Shown here piece by piece: positions 8,950-18,170 of a DNA stretch of 64,000 nucleotides. The position numbers were made by a program, and so were the translations under genes. The notes below the pieces were generated by a model. It searched no databases, had not been told where the DNA came from, and worked only from the letters and a program-made list of their open reading frames with translations. Every line of letters starts with the position of its first letter. Within the stretch, counting starts at the first letter, position 1. The DNA comes from Vampirovibrio chlorellavorus (GTDB taxonomy: Bacteria > Cyanobacteriota > Vampirovibrionia > Vampirovibrionales > Vampirovibrionaceae), in contig CAIPMU010000013.1 of the NCBI GenBank assembly GCA_903866275.1, positions 62,001 through 126,000 of the forward strand, given 5' to 3'.

Positions 8950-9609
8950 CTACGTTGTTTTAGTGCGAGCGGGCACCAAACGTAACCCGGTGGAACGACT
9001 GGAGGGAGGCTTGGGTGTCGCATCCGACAAGCCTTCCTCCGGCAGTGACTCAGAAGCTTCATTTAAATATTTGATCACTTTAGCAGGGACGCCACCCACC
9101 AGACAATTGGGCGGCACATCCTTGGTGACGAGGGCGCCTGCAGCCACGACCGAACCTTGCCCAATGCGCACGCTGTTCAGTATGGTCACATTGGCCGCAA
9201 TCCATACAAAATCTTCCACGATAATGGGATTGGTTTTAATAGTCGGTCGTAAGGACCTGAAGTTCGAATGGACTTCGTGGGTGCCATTAATGAAGTAGAC
9301 GTTGGGCCCAATGTTGCAGTATCGACCAATCTGAATCGGCGAGGGGGCATCAATGTAGCAGAACATGTTCATGGTGGAATAGTCGCCAATGGAAAAATTA
9401 TGCCGCTTAGACTGCATGGTGATACCGGGGCGGATATAGCAGGCTTTGCCAATCTTGAAACCCATCAACCTCAACATGAAAGGCCGGACATACTGATTCG
9501 CCAGGTAAGAGGACCCCAACCAGTCCGTGAACCGAAAGGATTGCAAACTCACCGTGCAATCCCAAAGTTCTGACAATTTTTGACGAGTGTTGGTCAAATT
9601 GAATTTCAT
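8950..9609 (-). CDS. Hexapeptide-repeat (left-handed beta-helix) O-acetyltransferase
   Basis: The 219-residue product belongs to the LacA/NodL/WcaF group of acyltransferases, which use acetyl-CoA to acetylate a sugar hydroxyl. Hexapeptide repeats ([LIV]GxxxX) begin at about residue 55 (IGKACYIRPGITMQ) and continue through IGRYCNIGPNVYFI. The family signature NGTHEVHS, holding the catalytic His, is at about residues 111-118, then VWIAANVTILNSVRIGQG and the closing GGVPAKVIKYL. The last 30 residues are a charged, Pro/Ser-rich tail. Its place between glycosyltransferase and flippase genes indicates that it decorates the repeat unit before export. Confidence 0.88.
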   Translation of the reverse strand: MKFNLTNTRQKLSELWDCTVSLQSFRFTDWLGSSYLANQYVRPFMLRLMGFKIGKACYIRPGITMQSKRHNFSIGDYSTMNMFCYIDAPSPIQIGRYCNIGPNVYFINGTHEVHSNFRSLRPTIKTNPIIVEDFVWIAANVTILNSVRIGQGSVVAAGALVTKDVPPNCLVGGVPAKVIKYLNEASESLPEEGLSDATPKPPSSRSTGLRLVPARTKTT

Positions 9610-9639
9610 AATGACAACGATTCCATTTGGGGCATGAAA

Positions 9640-11193
9640 TTAACTGAGGGTTTCCAGAGTCGCACTCTTATTACGTTGGGCGCGAAGTTTATTCAGAAAA
9701 GCCGTCACGTACTCCAGTTCAAAACCGGAAGCCGTGGTGAGAAACCAAATCGCGAAACCGGCTGCAAAGGAGGTTCCGGTACAGAACAGGAGATTGAGTA
9801 ACAAAGACTTGCTGAACCAGCCCGTGCCCTTAATCAGCCAGATAATCAGGGCAGCCGCCGAAATTGGCAGAATCATCTTCAGATGGATCTCCCGCAGGTA
9901 TTCACCCAAGGAAATGGCCAGATCCTGACAGGCTTTACGGATGATGACGAGTTGGTGAAATGTACCACGGACCAGAATGGTGGACATCACCACACCGGGT
10001 AAACCATAGATCTTCACGAGAAAAACGCAGATGCTGACCTTGGCGATGGCCATAAAGATGCTGCTAATGCTCACATACTGATGCCGTCCGGCCGCAAACA
10101 GGAAGTGGTTGGCAGGCAGATACAGCGTGGCGCTAATAATACCGGGAATCGCCAGCAGGAACACCGGCCATGATGCGGCCAGGTCAATATTTTCCTTGGC
10201 AAAAAAGCGGAAGAAGTCGACGTAGAAGAAGTAGAGAATCAACACAATCAGATTGATCCCCAAATACAGCACGCTGCTTAAACGCAAGAACAGCAGTCGA
10301 CTTTTTTCCTTTTCCTGTAAAACGTGTAACCGGGTGAAGACGGGATATACCCCGGCAGAAAACTGAACCGGAAACTGGGCCGCCAGATTCAGGAAACGAT
10401 AGGTAAAGGCGTACAAACCTACATCCCGCAGCGTCAGAAATTTGGAGATAATCATCAAGTCCAGACGCCCCGACATAATGTCACTGACGTTCTTAATCAG
10501 GGAATGTATGCTGATTTGCAGCAAATCCTTGGCTTTTTCCAGGTTAAAGTAGCCAAAGTCTAGACTTTCGGGCTGAGTCTTCATGCAGTGGTAAAAGACC
10601 AGAGCAAACTTGATGATCGCCGCACCAAAGCGCAGCAATGTAATCTCCTTCAGGCCCATCCCCATATACAGAAGGATAAAAATCCCGCCATTGGAAATGA
10701 GGTAATACAGGGTCTCACTGGTATTCACACACTGATACTTGCACTTGGCCTGCAACACAGCGGCAAAGTACCCCTGAAACAGGGTCAAGGCCCCTTCTAG
10801 CACAATAATATACAAACAAAAAACAGACAGTTGAACCAGATTGGCGTCAATATTGAGAAAATGGGGAATGCCCGGCACGATAAAGGTGGTCATCAGGACC
10901 AGCGCGGTGATCATCAAGTACAACACCAGCCCGGTTGAGAGTAACTGCCGGGTCTCCAGCTGATCTTCCTTGGCGTGTGAGGTGCTGAGGCGCTGAGTCA
11001 AGCCACTGGTAAAACCCAGATCCATGGCGATCAGGAGTTCAACCACGCCCAACAGGAGCACATAGAGTCCAAATTTCACCCCACCCAATGAGCTCAGAAT
11101 GGCAGGATAGACAATGATATTCAGGACGGTCTTGAGGGTCAGCCCCCCAATACCGGTGAGCGCACCCAATAAAAATTGTCGATTAAGATTCAT
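9640..11193 (-). CDS. Polysaccharide repeat-unit flippase (Wzx-like, MOP superfamily)
   Basis: The 517-residue protein is an integral membrane protein with about 12-14 hydrophobic segments, the first at LGALTGIGGLTLKTVLNIIVY. It would move the lipid-linked repeat unit from the inner to the outer face of the cytoplasmic membrane. The start (GGLTLKTVLNI...SSLGGVKFGLYVLLLGVVELL...DLGFTSGLTQRLS) has the pattern typical of the polysaccharide biosynthesis flippase family: a first helix followed by a G-x-x-x-FG-x-Y and DLG motif. Length is normal. Charged residues are few apart from cytoplasmic loops and the C-terminal tail. The neighbours, polymerase and acetyltransferase, fit a Wzx/Wzy pathway. 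Confidence 0.88.
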   Translation of the reverse strand: MNLNRQFLLGALTGIGGLTLKTVLNIIVYPAILSSLGGVKFGLYVLLLGVVELLIAMDLGFTSGLTQRLSTSHAKEDQLETRQLLSTGLVLYLMITALVLMTTFIVPGIPHFLNIDANLVQLSVFCLYIIVLEGALTLFQGYFAAVLQAKCKYQCVNTSETLYYLISNGGIFILLYMGMGLKEITLLRFGAAIIKFALVFYHCMKTQPESLDFGYFNLEKAKDLLQISIHSLIKNVSDIMSGRLDLMIISKFLTLRDVGLYAFTYRFLNLAAQFPVQFSAGVYPVFTRLHVLQEKEKSRLLFLRLSSVLYLGINLIVLILYFFYVDFFRFFAKENIDLAASWPVFLLAIPGIISATLYLPANHFLFAAGRHQYVSISSIFMAIAKVSICVFLVKIYGLPGVVMSTILVRGTFHQLVIIRKACQDLAISLGEYLREIHLKMILPISAAALIIWLIKGTGWFSKSLLLNLLFCTGTSFAAGFAIWFLTTASGFELEYVTAFLNKLRAQRNKSATLETLS

Positions 11194-11303
11194 CTAAGAC
11201 TCCGAGAGATTCGCCGGGGGAATGGAAAACAGGATTAGAGATTCTCTTTTGAAACGGTGGGTGAGGATAAGCAAACAACCATCGGGGATCGCCCTGGATT
11301 GAA

Positions 11304-12899
11304 TCAAGAACTGGCTACTTCAGCCGGTGAAGCCTCTGACATTGGGGAAACCTGAGATGACTCGACAGTCATGCCCGGTTGGGTCAAAAAGCGACTGTAT
11401 ATGAGAGTGGTTAATAACCAGAATACCAAACAGTCATTCAAACTGGTAATACATTCATCCATCATGGAACCAATCAGGAGAAATAATGTGAGTCCGACCA
11501 CCGAAAGCACCAGGGGCTCACGCCGCTGAAAATAGCTCTTCAGGCTGTGTATGCCCGCAGCCAGAAACCCCGAAAATATCAGCATGCCGCTGATGCCCAT
11601 ATCGTATAAAAAGTTAATAAAGGCATTGTGTACAAAAATGGATTGCTCGCTACTTTGTTTGTTCGTATTGAATAAAAACCGGTAAAGCTCCATATTGCTC
11701 GCGGTCAGACCATGCCCCAGCCAAATGGAGCTAGACGTAATATTGCCCAGCAGATACCCCCACACCGAATAGCGCCATCGCAAGCTGCGAGTATCATTGA
11801 AGCGATCATTAATGGTGGAAACCAAATCTTGACCGGTATACGCCTGGTAACCCCACAAGGTCAGGATCAGAAAACTGAAGAATAACAAGAGGGGCAACGC
11901 AATTTTTCCCCGGATTTTACGGTCAAACAGGCTGAGTCCAAAGAACAGCACACAGGCCGCGCCAAAGCCCACAAAAGAATTTTTGGACATCGACAGCAGG
12001 AAGGTAAGAATGTTCACCACAATCGTCAGACCCAACACGGGGCGAATTTTGGTCCCTAATCCCTCTGTGTCGTTGCTCTGTTGATAAAAAAGCCCGATAT
12101 AGTAGATTAGCAGCAGACCCTGAACTTTCCCAAACTCGTTGGGGTGAGAGTATAATCCGGTACTGCGCCGAAACCCTTCCAGCACCATCGTAAATATATC
12201 CAACGGAAAGCCAATCAGGGTGGCAATCCCGTGCAACAGGCCAAACGTAATCAATGCGATGTTAAACAGGTTGAACAGTTTAATTCTGGCCTCCGGGCTT
12301 TGCGCCGGACGAAAACAGGCGGCAATCAGGCCCACCCCCACAAAGGTGAAAAAGTAATCGTAAATCTTGGTTTGGGAAATACTACTCGCACTGACCAGAG
12401 ATACGGTCGGGTCAATGAAATTCAGGTTGAACAGGAAGTAATAGGCCAAAAACAGTGAGAAAAAGCTGACCAGGTACTTAAAATAATTGTACTTTTCATT
12501 GATGTATTGAAAATTTTTGTAGAGCAGTAGAACCGTTGGCGTCACGACCAATAGCGTGGTCAGCGGTTTCAACGGAAGACTATGTCCACTCTTCAGGGCG
12601 ATTAGACTCACCAGATAATGCATCAGCTGAATCAGCAGAACGCAATAAAGCGCAGGAATAACGGGATGTTTCAGGACGAGCTTAAGATAACGCGTATATA
12701 AAAAAAAGCCGAACCCCAAGGTAATCAGCAGTGGAATCGTGCTGGCACCCACCCGGTGCTTGAAGACCTGAATACCGCAAGCAGGCAGTACCACATTCGT
12801 GAACACCGGAATCAGGCAGGGCAACAGTAACGTCATCAACCAGTATTTCAGTGATGCCTTTTCGTGCTGTTTTTGCGTATGGACTACGGCGTTAAACAA
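11304..12899 (-). CDS. O-antigen polymerase/ligase-like membrane protein (Wzy type), copy 1
   Basis: The 531-residue product has about 12 hydrophobic helices and the large periplasmic loop of the Wzy_C/O-antigen ligase group. Residues about 245-265 contain RRSTGLYSHPNEFGKVQG, and the loop near residues 345-420 contains DRFNDTRSLRWRYSVWGYLL and GHGLTASN; such Arg- and His-bearing loops are where polymerases and ligases bind the polyprenyl-linked sugar. It would join repeat units outside the membrane. Copy 2 lies immediately upstream and aligns along its full length (the same NxFINFLYDMGI and SMxKNSF segments), so the pair is a tandem duplication. Whether this copy polymerises or ligates cannot be decided from sequence alone. 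Confidence 0.83.
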   Translation of the reverse strand: MFNAVVHTQKQHEKASLKYWLMTLLLPCLIPVFTNVVLPACGIQVFKHRVGASTIPLLITLGFGFFLYTRYLKLVLKHPVIPALYCVLLIQLMHYLVSLIALKSGHSLPLKPLTTLLVVTPTVLLLYKNFQYINEKYNYFKYLVSFFSLFLAYYFLFNLNFIDPTVSLVSASSISQTKIYDYFFTFVGVGLIAACFRPAQSPEARIKLFNLFNIALITFGLLHGIATLIGFPLDIFTMVLEGFRRSTGLYSHPNEFGKVQGLLLIYYIGLFYQQSNDTEGLGTKIRPVLGLTIVVNILTFLLSMSKNSFVGFGAACVLFFGLSLFDRKIRGKIALPLLLFFSFLILTLWGYQAYTGQDLVSTINDRFNDTRSLRWRYSVWGYLLGNITSSSIWLGHGLTASNMELYRFLFNTNKQSSEQSIFVHNAFINFLYDMGISGMLIFSGFLAAGIHSLKSYFQRREPLVLSVVGLTLFLLIGSMMDECITSLNDCLVFWLLTTLIYSRFLTQPGMTVESSQVSPMSEASPAEVASS

Positions 12900-12928
12900 C
12901 TGGTGGAAGCCTTTATTAAAAGCCTAAA

Positions 12929-14503
12929 CTATGACAAGTCTGGATCATTCAAACTAACTGTCATCAAACGAGCAGAAACGTCATTTGGTTTGTCTTTTAC
13001 AAATGGCGCTACAAAGTAACTGTAAATAATTGTAACGAGAAGCCAGAATAGCAGACTGCTATCCATAAAGGTAATACATTCATCGACCAAGGAGCAGACA
13101 ACAATAAAGATGGCTAGAGATGCAATCGTCAACATCATTGGCTCATGAGACCGCAAATAAGTCTTAATACCTGAGTAAGCTGCCACGATAAAGCCTGAAA
13201 ACACAAGCATGCCCCATATGCCCATATCGTATAGAAAACTAATTACTGCGTTATGGACAAAGATTGACTGTTCACTACTCTGTTTGCTTGTATTAAACAA
13301 AAAGCGATACAACTCAATATTACTAGAAGTCAATCCGTGGCCGAACCAAACAGTATTTTTGTCAATATTGGCAAGCAAGTAGCCCCAGACACTATATCGC
13401 CACTCCAAACTACGGTTGTCATTAAATCGATCAGTAAGTGTCGCCAATAAATCCTGGCCCGAGTAAAGCTGATAACCCACAAGAATCAACGTTAGAAAAG
13501 CGACAAATATCGCTACCGGGGTTAAGACCTTACTCCTAATTTTGGGATCGAACAGACTAATAGCCAGAAAAATGCTCAAGGCCAAACCAAAGCTAGCAAA
13601 AGAGTTTTTAGACATGGACAACATAAAGCCCAATAAATTGGTGATCACTGTAGCAATCAACAAAATCTTGTATTTAAAAAGCTCTGGCTTATTCAACTTA
13701 ATATAAGAATAATAAAGACCTATATAATATATCAACAATAACCCTTGACTTTTCGCGTACTCATTTGGATGCGAATATAATCCCGTGGCTCGCCGAAAAC
13801 CTTCCAAAACCATTGTAAATTGATTTAAGGGGAATCCAAAAAGAGTAATTAATCCGTGAATCAAGCCGAAGAGAATCAAAAACAGGTTAAAAGTCTGAAA
13901 TAACTTGAACTTACCATCAAGAGTACTAACTTTCTGAAAACTGCAACTAACTAGTGTCAGTCCAACAAAAGTGTAAAAGTAGTCATTCAACTTTCCCTGA
14001 GAAATACTGGTGTTAGAAGTGATAGCCACACCCGGCTCAACAAAGTTATAGTTATAGAATATAAAAAATAAAAGATAAATAACAAAGAAAGCCACTAAAT
14101 ACTTGAAATAATTATACTTGTTATATAAGTATTTAAAATTTTTAATCAATAATAAAGAAGCAGGAAAAACCAAAATCACCATGTGAATTATTCGAACCGG
14201 GAAATGTTTGCCCAAAGCCTCCATTACCAATGCCGCATAAAATAGCAGACGAATAAAAACAGCACTATACAAAGCTAGGACTAAAGGGTTCTTAAAGGAA
14301 TATTTAAGGTACTGGACGTATAATAAACCACCCAACAGGATTGACAATATCGTCGGGATTGTAGTGGGCCCGAGGCGTTGGGACAGGGTTTGAATGCCCA
14401 GCATCGGCAGCAGGACATTGGTCACCAGTGGAATCAGGCAGGCGATGACCACCGTGAGCAGCCAATAGGGGACCTTTGGCTGCTCAGGTTGGTTGTTTTG
14501 CAT
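12929..14503 (-). CDS. O-antigen polymerase/ligase-like membrane protein (Wzy type), copy 2
   Basis: This is a full-length paralogue of the downstream gene (about 12 helices; RRATGLYSHPNEYAKSQG; DRFNDNRSLEWRYSVW; GHGLTSSNIELYRFLF). The frame is open from 14614, but that would overlap the Wzz gene by over 90 bp; the ATG at 14503 (MQNNQPEQ), 20 bp after the Wzz stop, gives 524 residues and matches copy 1 better. Base use is striking: from the stop to about 14345 the gene is AT-rich with many AAT/ATA/TTA codons, whereas the first 50 codons match the GC-richer neighbours. This suggests that the body came from another genome or that one copy was partly replaced by recombination. Function as for copy 1. 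Confidence 0.83.
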   Translation of the reverse strand: MQNNQPEQPKVPYWLLTVVIACLIPLVTNVLLPMLGIQTLSQRLGPTTIPTILSILLGGLLYVQYLKYSFKNPLVLALYSAVFIRLLFYAALVMEALGKHFPVRIIHMVILVFPASLLLIKNFKYLYNKYNYFKYLVAFFVIYLLFFIFYNYNFVEPGVAITSNTSISQGKLNDYFYTFVGLTLVSCSFQKVSTLDGKFKLFQTFNLFLILFGLIHGLITLFGFPLNQFTMVLEGFRRATGLYSHPNEYAKSQGLLLIYYIGLYYSYIKLNKPELFKYKILLIATVITNLLGFMLSMSKNSFASFGLALSIFLAISLFDPKIRSKVLTPVAIFVAFLTLILVGYQLYSGQDLLATLTDRFNDNRSLEWRYSVWGYLLANIDKNTVWFGHGLTSSNIELYRFLFNTSKQSSEQSIFVHNAVISFLYDMGIWGMLVFSGFIVAAYSGIKTYLRSHEPMMLTIASLAIFIVVCSLVDECITFMDSSLLFWLLVTIIYSYFVAPFVKDKPNDVSARLMTVSLNDPDLS

Positions 14504-14522
14504 CAAAAACGTACTGGACACG

Positions 14523-16064
14523 CTATACCAAACTTTTGTTGGTTTTGCCGTTGCTGCCATTCCCGTTGGGAATTGCGGCACTGACGGGGCCATCATTCTG
14601 GAACTGAGTGGCAAACATCTTTTTCAGATCGTCAACACCCAAACCATTGGACGAGTTGCTGCGTTTCAGCAACACGCTGGCAACCCCGCAGGCCAGACCC
14701 AGAATGAAATCGAAAAACAGCAAGTGGGGCTGACGGGGGAAAGACGCCTCAATCGGCAAGCGTGGGGAATCCACGATGAAGACGTTACTAAGGCTTTGAC
14801 TTTCTTTCAGCTGAGCATCCAGCTCTTTCTCTTTCAGGGTTTTCAAAGAACTGTTCAGCGCGGACTCTTCCATTTCATAGTTGGCCAGTTTAGCTTCAAT
14901 CTGAGGCAACGCCTTGGCACGAGATTCCAGTTGGTGCAAGTAGCTGCTCAAAATACGGTTTTTGGAGTTCAACTGCTCAGCTTCAGTGGCGGCACTCACC
15001 ATATCACCCACCGCATGACCGCGGGTTTCATCGGAGATGGCCTGAACATTCGCCGAACCATGACGCCCCACAGAGCGAGTGGTTTCCTTTTGAATGCTGG
15101 CTTGCAGTTCAGCGATGTGGTTATTAACTTCCTGAACCTTCACACTTTGCTCGGTGTATTTGGTCAGCAACGAGGCCCGCTCGGATTGTGCAGTGTACAA
15201 TTCAGATTGCAGCTTGGCCAGGGTTTCGTTACGGCCTAAACCCGCAGCCCGCAGTGCATCGCTGGCATTCATCCCCAACAGGGATTTATAACCACGCACC
15301 TGACTATTTTTACCCACCGCTTCGGCACTGGTCATTGCCAAACTGGTTTTAATGTCCATTTTGGCCTTGGTCAGGTTAATGTTCTCTTCAGCCGAATTCA
15401 CCACGCCGTGCTGGGCCTTGAATTGACTACTTTGCTCCTGCACCAGCACCAGCTTTTGTTCAATATCGCTGATTTGCTGAGCCAGATAACGGCTACGTTC
15501 GTGCTGCTCAGTACGGTTAATGCCCAGACTGGCGTCCCGGAAAGTATTCAAAATCACTTCCAGACCTTCCTTGGCAATCTCTGGATCTTCCCATTTGAAC
15601 TCAAAACTGATCATGTCAGTGCCCGGCAAGTTCGCATATTTAATGAACTTGCTACCGCTACCAAAGAATTTCTCCCAATCCGCTGTGGTTTTGATTTTTT
15701 CCTTTTCCAGCACTTCCGGGTGACGGGTCTGGAAGTAGTGGTAGAGGTTATCCATGAAGATGGTGGTCTTCAACAGGCCCATCGTATTCATGACCGAACT
15801 GGTCGATTGGGCGGCGGTCATTTCATAGCTATCGGCAGTGACATACTTGGCCGTCAGGGCGGTATCCTTGATCATGACCATGCCGGAGGAGACATAGGTG
15901 GGCTTGTATCCCACCAGGGTGTAAACGGAGGTCAGCAACCAGACAAACAGAAAGACCGTGACAAACAACCGCTTGTTCTGACGCAAGAGCGTCATCAGCG
16001 TTTGCAGGTTCAACTTCTGGGCCTGGGAAGTGTTGAGCGAGGAGTTGTCTTCAAGAGGTTTCAT
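14523..16064 (-). CDS. Chain-length determinant / polysaccharide copolymerase (Wzz/GumC-like)
   Basis: The 513-residue protein would control chain length of the polymer by forming a ring in the inner membrane with the polymerase. A first membrane helix lies at residues 34-54 (LFVTVFLFVWLLTSVYTLVG), then a periplasmic region with the N-terminal Wzz fold, a long coiled coil (about residues 190-430, Gln/Glu/Leu-rich), a Pro-rich stretch (SPRLPIEASFPRQP) and a second helix near 447-467 (FDFILGLACGVASVLL). There is no C-terminal tyrosine kinase domain; the cytoplasmic tail is short and Asn/Gly-rich. It lies 44 bp after the export protein gene in the same operon. Confidence 0.88.
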   Translation of the reverse strand: MKPLEDNSSLNTSQAQKLNLQTLMTLLRQNKRLFVTVFLFVWLLTSVYTLVGYKPTYVSSGMVMIKDTALTAKYVTADSYEMTAAQSTSSVMNTMGLLKTTIFMDNLYHYFQTRHPEVLEKEKIKTTADWEKFFGSGSKFIKYANLPGTDMISFEFKWEDPEIAKEGLEVILNTFRDASLGINRTEQHERSRYLAQQISDIEQKLVLVQEQSSQFKAQHGVVNSAEENINLTKAKMDIKTSLAMTSAEAVGKNSQVRGYKSLLGMNASDALRAAGLGRNETLAKLQSELYTAQSERASLLTKYTEQSVKVQEVNNHIAELQASIQKETTRSVGRHGSANVQAISDETRGHAVGDMVSAATEAEQLNSKNRILSSYLHQLESRAKALPQIEAKLANYEMEESALNSSLKTLKEKELDAQLKESQSLSNVFIVDSPRLPIEASFPRQPHLLFFDFILGLACGVASVLLKRSNSSNGLGVDDLKKMFATQFQNDGPVSAAIPNGNGSNGKTNKSLV

Positions 16065-16108
16065 TCAATCTTTTGCCTATCAGGTTACTAACTAATATGG
16101 TCTCAAAT

Positions 16109-17236
16109 TTACTTGGAGGACTTGCTGCCACCCTGCAACGCACGGTTCCAGCCACCAAAGCCGTAAGTTTGCGCAGAATAACCGCCGATCATCGCGGCCT
16201 CCTGGAACGGAGACAGGATGTGAGCCACTTGCTCCATATAACGGCCTGCCTTGTAGGTCTTGGCCTCGCCCACATACACAATGTCGTTGGGACGCAGGGT
16301 CAGGTCGTTCTTGCGGGCATCCACAAACAGGGTGGTAAAGTGGGTGTCGTCCGTAAAGCGACGAACCGCCACCGCGTTTTGTAACCCTTGAGGATTATAG
16401 CCGCCTGCCAGGGCAATCGCAGTGGACAACAAGGGGGTTTCGCCTTCCAGGTGAATCAGGTTGGGATTACCCACCTGGCCCAGCACACGCACAGGGAAGC
16501 TCTTGGGCCCAATCACCGAGTTAGCGACGACTTTGAAGTCTTCGTCAGGCATCATCTGACCTTCGCCCAATGTCGGGATAAACACGCTGTCCCCGGAGTT
16601 CAGCCAGGGGTTTTGAGACGCATCAGCTTCTTTCAGGACTTTCCAGAGATTGTAGTTGGCCACTTCACCAGTTTCGGCGTTCTTGACCTGAACATTGGAC
16701 AGATCGGAGTTCAGTTTAACCCCACCGGCATTGGCCAGAATATTCATCAAGTTTTGCTCGGTACGACGATTGGCATCGACAGTACCCGAGCGATTCACTT
16801 CATGAGAATCCGTAACCACTTCCACAGGACCCAGTTTGCTCACGGCGCCAGCCAGGTAAAAGACGGCCGGACGGGTATTCACCACAGTCAGGCTGACTTT
16901 ATAATTGCGAATTGTCTGGTTCAGCTGGGCTTCAATCTCTTGCTGGGCTTCATCCAGGGTTTTACCAGATACATTGATCTGACCGACAATCGGGAAGCTG
17001 GCGTTACCATCAGAACGCACCAAAACCGACTCGGAGGAGTATTCGATTTGCGGATACACGTTAATGTTTAACATATCGCCAGAACCGATCCGGTAAGTGC
17101 GAGACACCTGATACGATATACGCCCGTTAAGGGGTTCACTGGCAAGAGCTGGACTCAGTTGCCCGACTTGCAAAGAGATGCAGAGTGCAATGGCCGTCAT
17201 GGCCAGACCTTGTTTAGGAATCAGATTGTTTAGCAT
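16109..17236 (-). CDS. Polysaccharide export outer-membrane protein (Wza/OPX family)
   Basis: The 375-residue product carries a signal peptide (residues 1-32, cleaved after ALA in SPALASEPL). No lipobox Cys follows, so it is probably not a lipoprotein. The Poly_export domain starts at YRIGSGDMLNINVYPQ (about residues 48-63) and includes VRSDGNASFPIVGQINVSG. Two SLBB-like domains follow, one at AVFYLAGAVSKLGPVEV and one at FPVRVLGQVGNPNLIHLEGE...AIALAGGYNPQG, with a closing D-I-V-Y-V-G segment. OPX proteins form the periplasmic and outer-membrane channel for exopolysaccharide. It is the first gene of the operon and has a recognisable promoter 45 bp upstream. Confidence 0.92.
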   Translation of the reverse strand: MLNNLIPKQGLAMTAIALCISLQVGQLSPALASEPLNGRISYQVSRTYRIGSGDMLNINVYPQIEYSSESVLVRSDGNASFPIVGQINVSGKTLDEAQQEIEAQLNQTIRNYKVSLTVVNTRPAVFYLAGAVSKLGPVEVVTDSHEVNRSGTVDANRRTEQNLMNILANAGGVKLNSDLSNVQVKNAETGEVANYNLWKVLKEADASQNPWLNSGDSVFIPTLGEGQMMPDEDFKVVANSVIGPKSFPVRVLGQVGNPNLIHLEGETPLLSTAIALAGGYNPQGLQNAVAVRRFTDDTHFTTLFVDARKNDLTLRPNDIVYVGEAKTYKAGRYMEQVAHILSPFQEAAMIGGYSAQTYGFGGWNRALQGGSKSSK

Positions 17237-17286
17237 GGAAATACCTAAAGGGTTGTGACAGTAATAAATGGAGCTGAGGTGATTTG

Positions 17287-17314
17287 GATATAAAAGTTAA
17301 ACAAGCGACGTCAA
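17287..17314 (-). promoter_or_regulatory. Sigma-70-type promoter for the polysaccharide operon
   Basis: Read on the minus strand: TTGACG (17314-17309), a 16-base spacer, TATATC (17292-17287). This would start transcription about 45 bases before the export protein ATG. Five of six bases match at -35 and four of six at -10. No other good promoter is seen between the operon genes. Confidence 0.5.
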
Positions 17315-17413
17315 ATCATTATCAAATTTCAGAGAGATAGTTATTTAAAGTTGAAGGGTTTTTGAAATTAATAGGGAGACGAGTTCAGATTTACATAAAT
17401 TAACACAAACAGA

Positions 17414-17447
17414 TCGCACTGAGTGGATAATCGCACTGAGCGGATAG
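17414..17447. repeat. Two tandem copies of a 17-bp unit
   Basis: The unit TCGCACTGAGYGGATAR is present twice in direct tandem, differing at two positions. It lies about 100 bp upstream of the polysaccharide operon promoter, where an activator could bind; one unit is about 1.6 helical turns. Confidence 0.5.
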
Positions 17448-17841
17448 ATGAGGTGTCGAGATGTTGATGAGTTGTAACGGGTAAAAGAACAAGTCAACTC
17501 TCTAACAAAACTAGGATGCTAACCCAAGAGCATACATGCTATGTTTTGGTCTGTCTAGATATTGGTTTCATCCTAAAATTAAACAATTAACCGGACAAAA
17601 GGGGGGATTCAGCCCGCTTTTACCCATCACAGTCGGTAGAATCTGGCGATTGAGCATCCTCTGGAGTTTGAAACAGGTAAACAGTAGCCTCTTCCTGAAG
17701 GCTAACAATACACAAACTCGCTGATTGTTTTAATACCCTTAATTTCTTTAGATTGATTTGACTTTTAAGAGCGCTTCAAGCGACACTAGTTCAGAGTAGT
17801 CTAAACCTTTGGTCAAACATCCCTAGACGGCTCCAAATGCA

Positions 17842-17875
17842 AACCAATTTCTCAACTGTTGGTCAGAAATTGGTT
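17842..17875. promoter_or_regulatory. Perfect 11-bp inverted repeat (operator or RNA hairpin)
   Basis: AACCAATTTCT and its exact complement AGAAATTGGTT are separated by 12 bases. There is no run of T on either side, so it is not a typical terminator. It lies about 300 bp before the nucleotidyltransferase gene; a protein-binding site is the simplest reading. Confidence 0.5.
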
Positions 17876-18170
17876 CTGTAAACAGTGCCAACCCGTCATT
17901 TAGAGCTGAGCGTCAAGCACCCGATTTTCCCAGATCCTTCAAACCATCTCACGGATTCAGCAAAGACGTTACCCAACAGAAGCAAAGCCAGCCTTTACAC
18001 ACCAGCAGACTGATTGTCGATATTTATTAAAAGACTCTAGCCTGCCATCTGGTTCAATAGTTTAAATCTCACCCTGAACAGTCATGTTTTTGTCTTATTT
18101 TTTCCTTATTCTAATCCTTCAGGATTTCTGTCAATTTACACGCGACTAACCAAATGGAAACCATGCACCC

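Larger units (their letters stand above)
17237..18170. other. Long divergent intergenic region upstream of the polysaccharide operon
   Basis: Over 900 bases hold no convincing gene; a 62-codon frame at 17536-17724 lacks a ribosome binding site and codon bias. The region contains the operon promoter, a 17-bp tandem repeat and a perfect 11-bp hairpin listed separately. It is AT-richer than the flanking genes, as expected for a regulatory region serving two divergent transcripts. Confidence 0.5.

Noticed and set aside
17536-17724. 62-codon frame in the polysaccharide control region
   Set aside because: No ribosome binding site, no motif, and it lies in a region of regulatory repeats.
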